Positions 26,422-35,060 of a stretch of 64,000 bases of DNA are shown here, in pieces (positions within the stretch are counted from its first letter, which is position 1; the number at the start of each line of letters is the position of its first letter). A program made the position numbers and the translations under genes. The stretch comes from Clostridiales bacterium (GTDB lineage Bacteria > Bacillota > Clostridia > Oscillospirales > Oscillospiraceae). The notes under the pieces were generated by a model. That model saw only the letters and a program-made list of their open reading frames with translations, was not told the origin of the DNA and ran no database searches. The stretch spans positions 557,501-621,500 of the forward strand of contig CP107216.1 of NCBI GenBank assembly GCA_025757645.1, given 5' to 3'.

Positions 26422-27347
26422 TAGAAATCCGAAAACTCCGCTAAAATGTCGTCGAGCGAATAGTGCTCGCCGTCCGCCGGGGCGGTGTCTTTTTCCTTGT
26501 CGCTGTCCGCGACTTCCGGTTCGGCCGGCGCGGCGGGCGTGCTGTTGAGATAGGCGAGCAGGGGGTCGTCCGGGGCTGTGTCCGCCGGTTTGACGGCGGG
26601 GGCAGCCGCCTTGGGCGTTTCCTGCACCGGTTTGGGGGCGGCAGGCGCTGCCGGGGCCTTTTTCGGCGCGGACGGCGCTGCCGGTGTCACCGGCTGCGCC
26701 TGCACGGGCGCGCGATCCCACGCCGCGAACGGGTCGTCCTTCGCCGGGACGGGGGACACGGGCTGCGCGGCGGGCTTTTTCGGCGCAGCGGGCTGCTGTT
26801 TCCGTGCGGGCAGATGCAGCTTGTGCGCACGCGCAGGGGCGCCCGGGTGCTGACGGGACTTGCGCGCCTTCTTCGGCGCGGGCTCGCCTTCCTCGCTGCC
26901 GTCGCCCCGGTAGAAGATGACGTGCAGGCACAGCGTGATGCCGGCGACGACGATGAAGATATCCGCCAGGTTGAACACGGCGAAGCGCATGAACAGGAAG
27001 TTGAACATGTCTACCACGTAGCCGCTGAGGATGCGGTCGATGCAGTTGCCGACCGCGCCGGCGAGCACGAGCACGACCGACCAGCGGCCGACCTTGCCGT
27101 GCACGACATTGCGCCGCAGGCAGAACACCGCGATGGCGGCGAACACGACCGTGAAGATGACGAAGATCCAGTGCGGCGCGTGCTGCAGGATGCTGAAGGC
27201 AGCGCCGTTGTTGTGGATATTCGTCAGCTCCAGCACGCCGGGGATGAGCGTGACGTGCCCGGTGTCGAGCGGGATATTGAGCGTGACCCAGTACTTCAGG
27301 CCTTGGTCAGCGATGAGGATCAGGATGGCTACGATGGCATACCACAT
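26421..27347 (-). CDS. lspA: Lipoprotein signal peptidase with long C-terminal extension
   Basis: Residues 1–150 are a standard LspA aspartic peptidase that removes signal peptides from prolipoproteins in the membrane. It has four hydrophobic helices, NIHNNGAAF near 43, catalytic Asp104 in GNCIDR and Asp129 in VFNLADIF. The family is usually ~160 residues; this protein has 308. The extra ~150 residues are Pro/Ala/Lys-rich and low complexity, then end in an acidic motif YSLDDILAEFSDF. No frameshift is needed. The tail should be cytoplasmic and disordered with a terminal peptide motif. The gene sits between ileS and rluD, the usual order. Confidence 0.93.
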   Translation of the reverse strand: MWYAIVAILILIADQGLKYWVTLNIPLDTGHVTLIPGVLELTNIHNNGAAFSILQHAPHWIFVIFTVVFAAIAVFCLRRNVVHGKVGRWSVVLVLAGAVGNCIDRILSGYVVDMFNFLFMRFAVFNLADIFIVVAGITLCLHVIFYRGDGSEEGEPAPKKARKSRQHPGAPARAHKLHLPARKQQPAAPKKPAAQPVSPVPAKDDPFAAWDRAPVQAQPVTPAAPSAPKKAPAAPAAPKPVQETPKAAAPAVKPADTAPDDPLLAYLNSTPAAPAEPEVADSDKEKDTAPADGEHYSLDDILAEFSDF

Positions 27348-27389
27348 AGCGGTTCCTCGCTTTCGGATCAGGATTTTGGGATCGGGATT

Positions 27390-30197
27390 TTACTCCGCCT
27401 TCTGCGCGGCGACGACGGCGGCGCAGCGCGGGCACAGACCGGTCTCGGGGTCGGCCTGCTCGGAGTGCATCCAGCAGCGCGGGCACTTGGTGCCGGGCGC
27501 ATTGCGCACGGAGATGTGCAGGCCGGGGAAGTTCGTGCCGGTGCCGGTGACGGCATCCTCCGGCACGTCGCCGCCGACGAGGCACTGCGACACGATGAGC
27601 AGCTCGGGCAGGTTCATGCTCTGCACGTCGTCGAGCGCGGCTCTGGCGGCATCGTCGTCGGCGCGCAGCGTCACGGCAGCCTCGAGCGGCTTGCCGATGC
27701 GCTTTTCGGCGCGGGCGGCCTCGAGCACGCCGTTGACGTCCGTGCGGACGCGGATCAGCTGATCCCACTTGGCGAGCTCGTCTTCGCTGAGCGCATAGGC
27801 GTCGAACGGCTGATTCATGACGTTGAGCAGCACGTTGCGCGCGTCGTCCTCGGCGCGGTGCGGCATGGCCAGCCAGATCTCGTCGCAGGTGAAGGCGAGG
27901 ATCGGCGCGAACATCTTTGTCATGCTGTCGAGGATGAGGAACAGCGCCGTCTGTGCGCTGCGGCGCTTGAGGCCGTTGCGCTCCTCGCAGTAGAGGCGGT
28001 CCTTGATGATGTCGAGGTAGAAGCTCGAGAGCTCCACGACGCAGAAGTCGTTGATCGCGTGCGAGACCACATGGAATTCATAGTTGTCATACGCCTTGGC
28101 CACGCGGCGGATGAGGTCGTTGAGCTTCGTGATGGCCCAGCGGTCGAGCGGAAGCATATCCTCCGGCGCGACGAGATGCTCGGCGTCAAACCCGTCAAGG
28201 TTGCCGAGGCAGTAGCGCGCGGTGTTGCGGAACTTGAGGTAGTTTTGCGTCAACTGCTTGAAGATCTCCTTGGAGCAGCGCATGTCGGCGTGGTAGTCGG
28301 CGCTGCCCGCCCACAGTCGCAGCATGTCGGCGCCGAACTCGTTGATGATCTCGGCCGGATCCATGCCGTTGCCGAGGGACTTGTGCATTGCCTTGCCCTC
28401 ACCGTCGACCGTCCAGCCGTGGGTCAGGCACTCGCGGTACGGAGCGCCCTTGCCGAGCGCGCCGACGGCCACGAGCAGAGACGACTGGAACCAACCGCGG
28501 TACTGGTCGCCGCCCTCGATATACATATCCGCCGGCCAGAAGCCCTGGTCGCGCTGCATGGCGGCAACGTGGGTAGAGCCGGAGTCGAACCAGCCGTCGA
28601 GCGTGTCGGTCTCCTGCGTGAAGTGCTTGCCGCCGCAGTGCGGGCAGGTGAAGCCTTCGGGCAGGATGTCGGCCGCCGGGCGGTCGAACCAGGCGTTGCT
28701 GCCTTCCTTTTCAAAGAGCTTGGCCACGGCGTCGATGCTCTCTTCATTGCACACGGGCTTGTGGCAGTCGTCGCAGTAGAACACCGGGATCGGCAGGCCC
28801 CAGCGGCGCTGGCGGGAGATGCACCAGTCGGCGCGCTCGCGGATCATGGCGGCCATGCGCTCTTTGCCCCAGGCGGGAAGCCAGCGCACGTTCTCGCACG
28901 CGGCGACGGCCTCCTCCTTGAACGAATCGACGGAGCAGAACCACTGCGGCGTGGCGCGGAAGATGATCGGCTGCTTGCAGCGCCAGCAGTGCGGATAGCT
29001 GTGCACGATGTCCTCGGATGCGAACAGAGAGCCGGCTTCCTTCATGTCCGCGAGGATGACGGGGTTGGATTCCTCCGTGGTCATGCCGGCGTACTTGCCG
29101 GCGTAGTCGGTGTGGCGGCCCTGATCGTCCACGGGCACGACCATGTCCATGCCGTAGCGCTTGCAGGTCAGGTAGTCGTCCGCGCCGAAGCCGGGCGCGG
29201 TGTGCACGCAGCCCGTGCCGGAATCCATGGTGACGTAATCCGCCAGCACCAGGCGTGAGGTCTTGGGCAGGAACGGATGGTCGGCGAGCATATTCTCGAA
29301 GAAGTCGCCCGGATGCTGCTCGAGCACCTCATAGCTGTCGAAGCCGCCGATGTGCATGACCTTCTCGGTCAGGGCGTCGGCCATGATATACACCTCGCCG
29401 TTCGGGGCCTGCACGAGGTTATACAGCTCGCGCGGGTTGAGCGCGATGGCGAGGTTGCCGGGCAGCGTCCAGATCGTCGTCGTCCAGATGACGAAGAAGA
29501 GCTTGCTGTGGTCAACGTTCGGCAGCTTGCCGAGATCGTCGTGCATCGGGAACTTCACGAACACGGTCGTGCACGGATCGTCCTGATACTCGATCTCCGC
29601 CTCGGCGAGGGCGGTCTCGTCGTGGGCGCACCAGTACACGGGCTTGAGGCCCTTGTAGATGTGGCCGTTTTGATACATCTTGCCGAACACGCGCACCTCG
29701 TCGGACTCAAAGCCCTTGTTCATGGTCTTGTAGGGGTGCTCCCAGTCGCCCATGACGCCCATGCGCTTGAAGCCGGCCATCTGGCGGTCGATGTATTTCT
29801 GCGCATAGTCGTGGCACGCGCTGCGGAAATCGGCGATGCTCATGGCCTTGTGGTTGAGCTTCTGCTCCTTGATGATGGCGCTCTCGATGGGCATGCCGTG
29901 GTTGTCCCAGCCGGGGATGTAGGGCGTGTAGTAGCCGCGCATGGCGTAGGAGCGGATGATGAAGTCCTTGAGCGCCTTGTTGAGCGCGTGACCCATGTGG
30001 ATGTCACCGTTGGAGAACGGAGGGCCGTCGTGCAGGCTGAAGCGCGGCTTGCCGTCGTTCTTTTTGAGCATTTCGTGGTACAGGTCCATGTCGTACCAGT
30101 GCTGGAGCATCTCGGGCTCCCGCTTGGCAAGGCCGGCACGCATGGGGAAGTCTGTTTTCGGCAGATTGATCGTGGCGTTGAAATCGTTCTTGGACAT
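27390..30197 (-). CDS. ileS: Isoleucyl-tRNA synthetase
   Basis: A 935-residue class I synthetase that charges tRNA-Ile. The HIGH motif is HMGH at residues 67–70 within PPFSNGDIHMGHALNKALKD. The KMSKS loop reads AMHKSLGNGMDP near residue 605. The editing domain sits between them (GSGCVHTAPGFGADDYLT). The C terminus has a zinc finger CPRCWMH … CPRCAAVV. Full length. ATG 30197 has GAGGAGAAAG upstream. Downstream (43 bases) is lspA. The preceding divIVA–ileS gap contains a terminator-like hairpin but no T-box. Confidence 0.97.
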   Translation of the reverse strand: MSKNDFNATINLPKTDFPMRAGLAKREPEMLQHWYDMDLYHEMLKKNDGKPRFSLHDGPPFSNGDIHMGHALNKALKDFIIRSYAMRGYYTPYIPGWDNHGMPIESAIIKEQKLNHKAMSIADFRSACHDYAQKYIDRQMAGFKRMGVMGDWEHPYKTMNKGFESDEVRVFGKMYQNGHIYKGLKPVYWCAHDETALAEAEIEYQDDPCTTVFVKFPMHDDLGKLPNVDHSKLFFVIWTTTIWTLPGNLAIALNPRELYNLVQAPNGEVYIMADALTEKVMHIGGFDSYEVLEQHPGDFFENMLADHPFLPKTSRLVLADYVTMDSGTGCVHTAPGFGADDYLTCKRYGMDMVVPVDDQGRHTDYAGKYAGMTTEESNPVILADMKEAGSLFASEDIVHSYPHCWRCKQPIIFRATPQWFCSVDSFKEEAVAACENVRWLPAWGKERMAAMIRERADWCISRQRRWGLPIPVFYCDDCHKPVCNEESIDAVAKLFEKEGSNAWFDRPAADILPEGFTCPHCGGKHFTQETDTLDGWFDSGSTHVAAMQRDQGFWPADMYIEGGDQYRGWFQSSLLVAVGALGKGAPYRECLTHGWTVDGEGKAMHKSLGNGMDPAEIINEFGADMLRLWAGSADYHADMRCSKEIFKQLTQNYLKFRNTARYCLGNLDGFDAEHLVAPEDMLPLDRWAITKLNDLIRRVAKAYDNYEFHVVSHAINDFCVVELSSFYLDIIKDRLYCEERNGLKRRSAQTALFLILDSMTKMFAPILAFTCDEIWLAMPHRAEDDARNVLLNVMNQPFDAYALSEDELAKWDQLIRVRTDVNGVLEAARAEKRIGKPLEAAVTLRADDDAARAALDDVQSMNLPELLIVSQCLVGGDVPEDAVTGTGTNFPGLHISVRNAPGTKCPRCWMHSEQADPETGLCPRCAAVVAAQKAE

Positions 30198-30244
30198 GGT
30201 TCTATCTTTCTCCTCTCAGAGTTGTATTTCCATCAAAAATTGTG

Positions 30245-30278
30245 CAGGGCGGTACGGCACCGGCCGTCCCGCCCTGGT
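30245..30278 (-). terminator. Terminator/attenuator between divIVA and ileS
   Basis: On the minus strand CAGGGCGG-GACGG pairs with CCGT-CCGCCCTG around a small loop, followed by CACAATTTTTG. It would limit read-through from the cell-division genes into ileS. Confidence 0.7.
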
Positions 30279-30293
30279 TGATTGCATGTTCAC

Positions 30294-30980
30294 TCAGCTG
30301 TTATGCAGGAAGTGATAAAGCTGCGTGGCGTCATCTGCTGCACTGTCGGCCGCGGTGTCGTCGGTCTCCACCGGCTGCGCCTCCACAGGGGCGGCGGACA
30401 CGTGGGCTGCTTGCGCAGGCTGCTCGACGGCCGGGGCTTCCGGCTGCGCGGGCTGCTCGACCGGCGCGGACACCGGCTCGGCCGGGGCTGCGCTCACGCT
30501 CGCCGGCTGCGCAGCAGGCTGCGCAGCCGCGGTTTTCGACCCGGAGAGCTTATCCAGGTACTCGAGCTGATTCATGCACAGATTACGCACATCTTCCAGA
30601 AATTTTGCGCAGGACGTTTTGGCGTTGAGGAGTTTGGCTTCCTCGTTGGCGGTTTCGTGCTGGAGGCCGCCAAGTATTCGGTCGGACGTGTTCTTGGCCT
30701 CGCCGAGTATCTTGTCGGCGCGGGCCTGGGCATCGTCCTCTATCTGCTTGCCGACCTTCTGGGCCGACAGTATGGCCAGACGCATGGCGTCTTCGCTGGC
30801 GCGGTACTCTTCTATCTTATCGACCAGCACCTTCATCTTGCCCTTGAGCACGGCAACTTCCTTCTGCGCGTTGGCAAGCTCGGTGGCCACTTCTTCCTGA
30901 TAGTTCTGCACGGCGGCCATGTCGTATCCGCCGAACATCGCTTTTTCAAACGTTTTTTCCCGAATATCCTGAGGAGTCAT
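30294..30980 (-). CDS. DivIVA-domain cell division/polarity protein
   Basis: A 228-residue DivIVA-like protein. The N-terminal MTPQDIREKTFEKAMFGGYD is the membrane-curvature-sensing DivIVA motif. A long coiled coil covers residues ~25–150 (EEVATELANAQKEVAVLKGK and following). A Pro/Ala/Glu-rich low-complexity tail ends in TQLYHFLHNS. It should localise to septa and poles. ATG 30980 has GGAGGATTATCC upstream. It lies 71 bases downstream of sepF, as in the division cluster of many Firmicutes, although the ylmG/ylmH genes usually between them are absent here. Confidence 0.9.
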   Translation of the reverse strand: MTPQDIREKTFEKAMFGGYDMAAVQNYQEEVATELANAQKEVAVLKGKMKVLVDKIEEYRASEDAMRLAILSAQKVGKQIEDDAQARADKILGEAKNTSDRILGGLQHETANEEAKLLNAKTSCAKFLEDVRNLCMNQLEYLDKLSGSKTAAAQPAAQPASVSAAPAEPVSAPVEQPAQPEAPAVEQPAQAAHVSAAPVEAQPVETDDTAADSAADDATQLYHFLHNS

Positions 30981-31051
30981 GTTGGATAATCCTCCATTCT
31001 TTCTATAGGTGTACTACACGATAGGCGCTGTCAGAGACAGTATGCCCGGAT

Positions 31052-31621
31052 TTACAGGTGAAACTCGCCCGACTCCATATCGTCGAGCTGGTCGCCCATG
31101 AGGTCGACATTGAATGGCGTGATGATATACGTCGCGCTGGCCACGCGGCGGATCTTGCCGTCCTGCGCGTAGGCGACGCCGGACAGAAAGTCGATCAGCC
31201 GGCGGGCGACCGCCGGATCGGTCTTTTCCAGGTTGAGGAGCACGGCGCGGCGATCGCGCAGATGCTCCGCGATCTCGGACGCGGCCTCAAACTGCTTCGG
31301 CGCAGCGACCACGACCTTGAGCTGGCCGCCGCCGTTGTTGAGATTGACGACCTTGTCGGCCGCGCGGCTGTCGCCTCTCGGCGCATAGCTCGGCGCGGGG
31401 CGCTCCGATTCCGACGGCTCGTCGTGCACGAAGGCGCTCCTTTTCGGTGCGGGCGCCGGGCGGCGGGCCGCAGCCGGACGCGCCTGCGCCGGACGGGCCT
31501 GTGCCGGGCGTGCCGGCGCGGGCTCTTCCGCGACCGGAATTGCTTCATCCTCATCATCGAAAAACTCGTCGTCGTCATCATACGGACGGGTCATTTTTTT
31601 CAGTTCATCCAAAAATCCCAT
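31052..31621 (-). CDS. sepF: Cell division protein SepF
   Basis: A 189-residue FtsZ-ring membrane tether. The N terminus MGFLDELKKMTRPYDDDDEF is an amphipathic membrane-targeting helix followed by an acidic stretch. A low-complexity Pro/Ala/Arg linker (PARPAQARPAQARPAAARRP) is next. The C-terminal SepF core runs from about residue 100 (QLKVVVAAPKQFEAASEIAE, DRRAVLLNLEKTDPAVARRL, DFLSGVAYAQDGKIRRVA). GGGGGGTCC precedes the ATG. It belongs to the yggS–sepF–divIVA operon. Confidence 0.95.
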   Translation of the reverse strand: MGFLDELKKMTRPYDDDDEFFDDEDEAIPVAEEPAPARPAQARPAQARPAAARRPAPAPKRSAFVHDEPSESERPAPSYAPRGDSRAADKVVNLNNGGGQLKVVVAAPKQFEAASEIAEHLRDRRAVLLNLEKTDPAVARRLIDFLSGVAYAQDGKIRRVASATYIITPFNVDLMGDQLDDMESGEFHL

Positions 31622-31695
31622 TCGGGACCCCCCTTTACGTGCCGGCGGCTGCCGTGCCGCTGCACTGATCTCTGCGGAGTGTGCCGAGACGGCGC

Positions 31696-32400
31696 TCAGT
31701 GCCGGGAATAATCCCGCGCGCCAAAAATCGACGAGCCGACGCGCACCATGTTCGCACCGGCGGAAATGGCGTCTTCAAAGTCTCCGCTCATACCCATGGA
31801 CAGAAAGTCCATAAAAACATTATCGTATTTTTTTCTGCCGATGTCAACAAAAAGCTCATGCATTTTCGCAAAATATGCATGATTTCCGTCGGAAGTTTCT
31901 GCCACGGGCGGGATCGCCATCAGGCCGCGGACGCGAATATGCGCGCAGCCGGCGGCCGTTTCCAGCAATTCCGGCAGGGCGGCGGGGGCCACGCCGCTCT
32001 TGGCGGCCTCGCCGCCGATGTTCACTTCCAGCAGGATGTCCTGCACGATGCCCTGCCCGGCCGCGCGCTTTTCGATCATGGCCAGAAGCTCCGGCGAATC
32101 CACCGACTGGATGAGATCGACCTTTCCCACGACCTGCCGGACCTTGTTCGTTTGCAGGTGGCCGATGAAGTGCAGCGGCGCGCCGGTGTAGGCGCCCTGG
32201 GCGAGCTTTTCGGTCATTTCCTGCACGCGGTTCTCGCCGCAGGCGTCGATCCCGGCGGCGACGGCCTCGCGCACGCGCGCGGCGTCGTTCATCTTCGTTG
32301 CGGCCACGAGCGTGATGTCGGCGCCCGTGCGGCCCGTAGTGCGGGCGGCGGTGTCGATGCGCGCGCGGATGGCGGCAATGTTTTCGGCAATGGTGCTCAT
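31696..32400 (-). CDS. yggS: PLP homeostasis protein (YggS/YlmE/PROSC family)
   Basis: A 234-residue single-domain alanine-racemase-type barrel that binds pyridoxal 5'-phosphate. PLP-lysine motif LVAATKMND near residue 30, CGENRVQEM near 55, LHFIGHLQTNKVRQ near 75, and SMGMSGDFEDAISAGANMVR with VGSSIFGAR at the C terminus. It buffers PLP and affects amino-acid pools. It is 17 bases downstream of the HlyD-like gene and upstream of sepF, a conserved Gram-positive neighbourhood. Confidence 0.95.
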   Translation of the reverse strand: MSTIAENIAAIRARIDTAARTTGRTGADITLVAATKMNDAARVREAVAAGIDACGENRVQEMTEKLAQGAYTGAPLHFIGHLQTNKVRQVVGKVDLIQSVDSPELLAMIEKRAAGQGIVQDILLEVNIGGEAAKSGVAPAALPELLETAAGCAHIRVRGLMAIPPVAETSDGNHAYFAKMHELFVDIGRKKYDNVFMDFLSMGMSGDFEDAISAGANMVRVGSSIFGARDYSRH

Positions 32401-32416
32401 AGTGGGTGGCGCCTCC

Positions 32417-33616
32417 TTATTTCACGACCTGCCCGTTGGACAGGCCCTTGCCGGTGACGACGATCTCGTTGCCGGCGCGCAGGGCGTTGCTCTCCGTGCT
32501 CTGGGCGACGAGACAGTAGTCGTCGGTCTGATAGATGATCTCGATCGGTTTTTTCTCCAGCTGCGCCGCCGTGACGACGTAGACGAACGCCTGCCCGTCA
32601 TCGTCCATATGCACGGCCTTGAGCGGGACGCGCAGGCCGGTGTGCTCGCTGTAGACGACGTCGGCCGTCGTCTTGCGCATGGCCAGCGTGTCGGAAAGCG
32701 CCGCGTTGCACGCGAACACGACGGCGACCTTGCCGCTGTCGTCCGGCTCGCTCTTGCTCATCACGGTTGCCGAGACGGTGCCGGTGTAATGCTGCGGAAA
32801 GTCGAGCGTGGCGCTGCCGTTCAGGTTCAGGCGGTCGGCGTCGGCCTTGTTCATGACGGAGGCGAAGTACCACTTTTTCGCCGTGACGAGCTTGCCGATC
32901 GCGTTGGCGGGTGTGGCAGGGGTCGTGCGCTCGAGCGCGTCCACGCCGTCGGGCGTGAGGTTTTCGAGCATGTCCGGCGTGAGCGATTCGTATCCGTCGG
33001 TCGTGGACGTGAACAGGCCCGCGGCCGGGGCCGTGATGCTGCCGCGGCCTGCGCCGGCGTTTTCGAGCTGGTGCAGCTCGGCATTGAGCGCATCGAGGTC
33101 GCCCTGCGAGACGGTGCCGGTCGCAGAGCCAAAGAGCAGGGAGCTGAGATCCATGCAGAGGTCATCCAGCTCCGAGGTGCTGCCGGCGGAGACGGCGGCG
33201 TTGAGCTGCAGGATGGCGCTGCGCACGTCGCTGTCGCGGTCGGACGCGCCGGAGGCGCTGCCCGCGCGCGAGAGCAGGCTCGAGACGTAGGCGATCTCTT
33301 TTTTTAGCTCGCGGGCGCGGCTGGCGCTGTCGAGCGCGGCCTTGGAGTCCACGCCGATGGCGATCTCACCGCCGCTTGCGACCTCCTTGCCGTCGTCCAC
33401 GGACAGGGACAGAAATTCCTTGTCCGAGGCGATGACCTGCTCCTCGCGCACGACGATGCCGCTGGCCTGTCCGCTCTCGCTGACGGTCACGAGCACCGCC
33501 GGGGCGGTGGCGTAGGATTGCTGCGTCGAGCGAAACAGGTACACGCCCAGATACACGAGCATGGCCACGAAGAGCACGAACATGGCGATGTTCGTGAAGG
33601 TATTCGTTTTCTTCAA
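32417..33616 (-). CDS. HlyD/membrane-fusion-like protein of unknown partner
   Basis: A 399-residue protein with one N-terminal membrane helix (IAMFVLFVAMLVYLGVYLF) and an extracellular part. Near residue 40–90 it has a beta-barrel/lipoyl-like opening (SGIVVREEQVIASDKEFLSL, then VDDGKEVASGGEIAIGVD). Residues ~95–190 form a helical hairpin. A further beta-rich C-terminal half contains TVMSKSEPDDSGKVAVVFAC and GLRVPLKAVH. This is the layout of the HlyD_D23-like proteins found next to yggS–sepF in Clostridia. No ABC or outer export partner is adjacent. Role unknown; envelope or division-linked function is only a guess from neighbours. Confidence 0.75.
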   Translation of the reverse strand: MKKTNTFTNIAMFVLFVAMLVYLGVYLFRSTQQSYATAPAVLVTVSESGQASGIVVREEQVIASDKEFLSLSVDDGKEVASGGEIAIGVDSKAALDSASRARELKKEIAYVSSLLSRAGSASGASDRDSDVRSAILQLNAAVSAGSTSELDDLCMDLSSLLFGSATGTVSQGDLDALNAELHQLENAGAGRGSITAPAAGLFTSTTDGYESLTPDMLENLTPDGVDALERTTPATPANAIGKLVTAKKWYFASVMNKADADRLNLNGSATLDFPQHYTGTVSATVMSKSEPDDSGKVAVVFACNAALSDTLAMRKTTADVVYSEHTGLRVPLKAVHMDDDGQAFVYVVTAAQLEKKPIEIIYQTDDYCLVAQSTESNALRAGNEIVVTGKGLSNGQVVK

Positions 33617-33652
33617 ATCCGGCCCTCCTTTCGGCGGGGGGCGGCGGGGAGA

Positions 33653-33880
33653 TCAGCCCTGCAGCTCGAGCGAGACCGGCCGCGCCGGGGCGACCGTCGA
33701 GATCGCGTGCTTGTAGATCATCTGCTGCCGGCCGTCGGCGTCGATGAGCACGACGAAGCTGTCAAAGCTGCGTACAACGCCGCGCAGTTGAAACCCGTTC
33801 ATGAGAAACAGGGTCACGGGGATCTTTTCCCGCCGGATGTAGTTGAGGAATGCGTCCTGAAGGTTCTGTGTCTTTTGCAT
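33653..33880 (-). CDS. hfq: RNA chaperone Hfq
   Basis: A 75-residue Sm-like protein that forms hexamers binding U-rich small RNAs. Sm1 motif: LQDAFLNYIRREKIPVTLFL near residues 6–25, NGFQLRGVVRSFDSFVVLID, and the Sm2 motif QQMIYKHAIST. ATG 33880 has AAAGGAG upstream, and the residues encoded before it lack homology. It heads the long minus-strand cluster and lies downstream of miaA, the widespread miaA–hfq order. Confidence 0.96.
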   Translation of the reverse strand: MQKTQNLQDAFLNYIRREKIPVTLFLMNGFQLRGVVRSFDSFVVLIDADGRQQMIYKHAISTVAPARPVSLELQG

Positions 33881-33920
33881 GATCGCCGCTCCTTTGGCCG
33901 GAGCGGATACACATTTATTT

Positions 33921-33948
33921 ATCATAGCACAATCTGCCGCTCCGTGAA
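33921..33948 (-). promoter_or_regulatory. Predicted hfq promoter
   Basis: Minus strand −35 TTCACG (33948–33943), 16-base spacer, −10 TATGAT (33926–33921), about 35 bases before the hfq ribosome site. It follows the miaA terminator. Confidence 0.6.
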
Positions 33949-33960
33949 ATAGTGAATTTA

Positions 33961-34000
33961 TACAAATCCGGTCGAAATGGCAGTTTCCTCCGGATTTGTA
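33961..34000 (-). terminator. Dyad after miaA
   Basis: TACAAATCCGG and CCGGATTTGTA form a perfect 11-bp stem with an 18-base loop. The following minus-strand sequence is AT-rich without a clean U-run, so it is a moderate terminator. Confidence 0.65.
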
Positions 34001-34007
34001 CAGGCCA

Positions 34008-34952
34008 CTATTCTATACCGCGGCCGGATAAGAATTGCGTCGAAAGGCGGCACGCCCGGTCCATGTCCGGCGTTTTTTCGTGCCGGATCCAGAACAGGTC
34101 CGGATCGCGCCGCAGCCACGTGAGCTGGCGCTTGGCATAGCGCCGGGAGGCGAGCTGGATGGCGGCGACGGCGTCCTGCGGCGATGCCTCGCCCCGCACG
34201 GCGGCAACGGCCTCCTTGTAGCCGATGGCCTGCATGGCCGTGCAGTCGGCCGGGACACCGGCGGCCAGCAGCGCGCGCACCTCGTCAAACAGGCCCTGGC
34301 GCACCATGGCGTCCACGCGCCGGTCGATGCGGTCGTAGAGATCCTGCCGGTCGGCGAAATCGAGCGCGATCTTTGCCGCGTCGTACCGCGGCGGCACGGC
34401 GCGGGTCTCGGCGTCGTGCTGCGTGATGGTCTTGCCCGTGAGGATGTAGACCTCCATGGCGCGCACGATGCGCTTCTTGTCCGCGGGGTGGAGCCTGGCC
34501 GCCCGCTCGGGGTCGACCTTGCGCAGCTCGCCGAGCAGGCCCTCGCCGCCGATTTCGTCATAGCGCTCGCTCAGCTCCTGCCGCAGCGCGGTGTCGGCCG
34601 TGCCGTCGGCGAACGTGCGCCCGGCGATGAGCGAGTCGATGTACAGCCCCGTACCGCCGACGACGATCGGCAGTTTTCCCCGCGCGAGAATATCGTCCAC
34701 GCAGGCGGCCGCCTGCGCCGCATAGCGCGAGACGGAGTAATTTTCCGCGGGATCGGCGATGTCGATCATATGGTGCGGCACGCCCTGCATCTCTTCCGGC
34801 GTTGGCTTGGCCGTGCCGATGTCCATGCCGCGGTAGATCTGCATCGAGTCGGCCGAGACGACCTCGCCGCCCAGGCGCTGCGCGAGCGCCACGCCGAGCG
34901 CGGTCTTGCCCGAGGCGGTCGGGCCGGTGATGACGACAATTTTTGGCTGCAT
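34008..34952 (-). CDS. miaA: tRNA dimethylallyltransferase
   Basis: A 314-residue enzyme that adds a dimethylallyl group to A37 of tRNAs reading UNN codons. P-loop GPTASGKTALGVALAQRLGG at residues ~9–28, DSMQIYRGMDIGTAKPTPEE, PHHMIDIADPAENYSVSRYA, and the catalytic-region VGGTGLYIDSLIAG. The C-terminal AVAAIQLASRRYAKRQLTWLRR is diagnostic. AAAGGAG lies before the ATG. Its product is the substrate for MiaB, encoded 3 kb away on the other strand. Confidence 0.96.
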   Translation of the reverse strand: MQPKIVVITGPTASGKTALGVALAQRLGGEVVSADSMQIYRGMDIGTAKPTPEEMQGVPHHMIDIADPAENYSVSRYAAQAAACVDDILARGKLPIVVGGTGLYIDSLIAGRTFADGTADTALRQELSERYDEIGGEGLLGELRKVDPERAARLHPADKKRIVRAMEVYILTGKTITQHDAETRAVPPRYDAAKIALDFADRQDLYDRIDRRVDAMVRQGLFDEVRALLAAGVPADCTAMQAIGYKEAVAAVRGEASPQDAVAAIQLASRRYAKRQLTWLRRDPDLFWIRHEKTPDMDRACRLSTQFLSGRGIE

Positions 34953-34996
34953 CGTGGCAGTCTCCTTTCCGTGAGGGAGAATTCAAAAAGATTATG

Positions 34997-35024
34997 TTGA
35001 AAAGTATTAGAAATGTGTTAGAAT
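34997..35024 (+). promoter_or_regulatory. Predicted degV promoter
   Basis: −35 TTGAAA at 34997–35002, 16-base spacer, −10 TAGAAT at 35019–35024, followed by an AAGAAGGTGAACCC ribosome site. Confidence 0.6.
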
Positions 35025-35060
35025 GAAAGCACATTTCCCAGTTTTCAAGAAGGTGAACCC

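Noticed and set aside
26463..29258. 931-codon open frame on the plus strand
   Set aside because: Antisense shadow of ileS and lspA in GC-rich DNA; His/Arg/Val-biased composition, no domain, no start signal.
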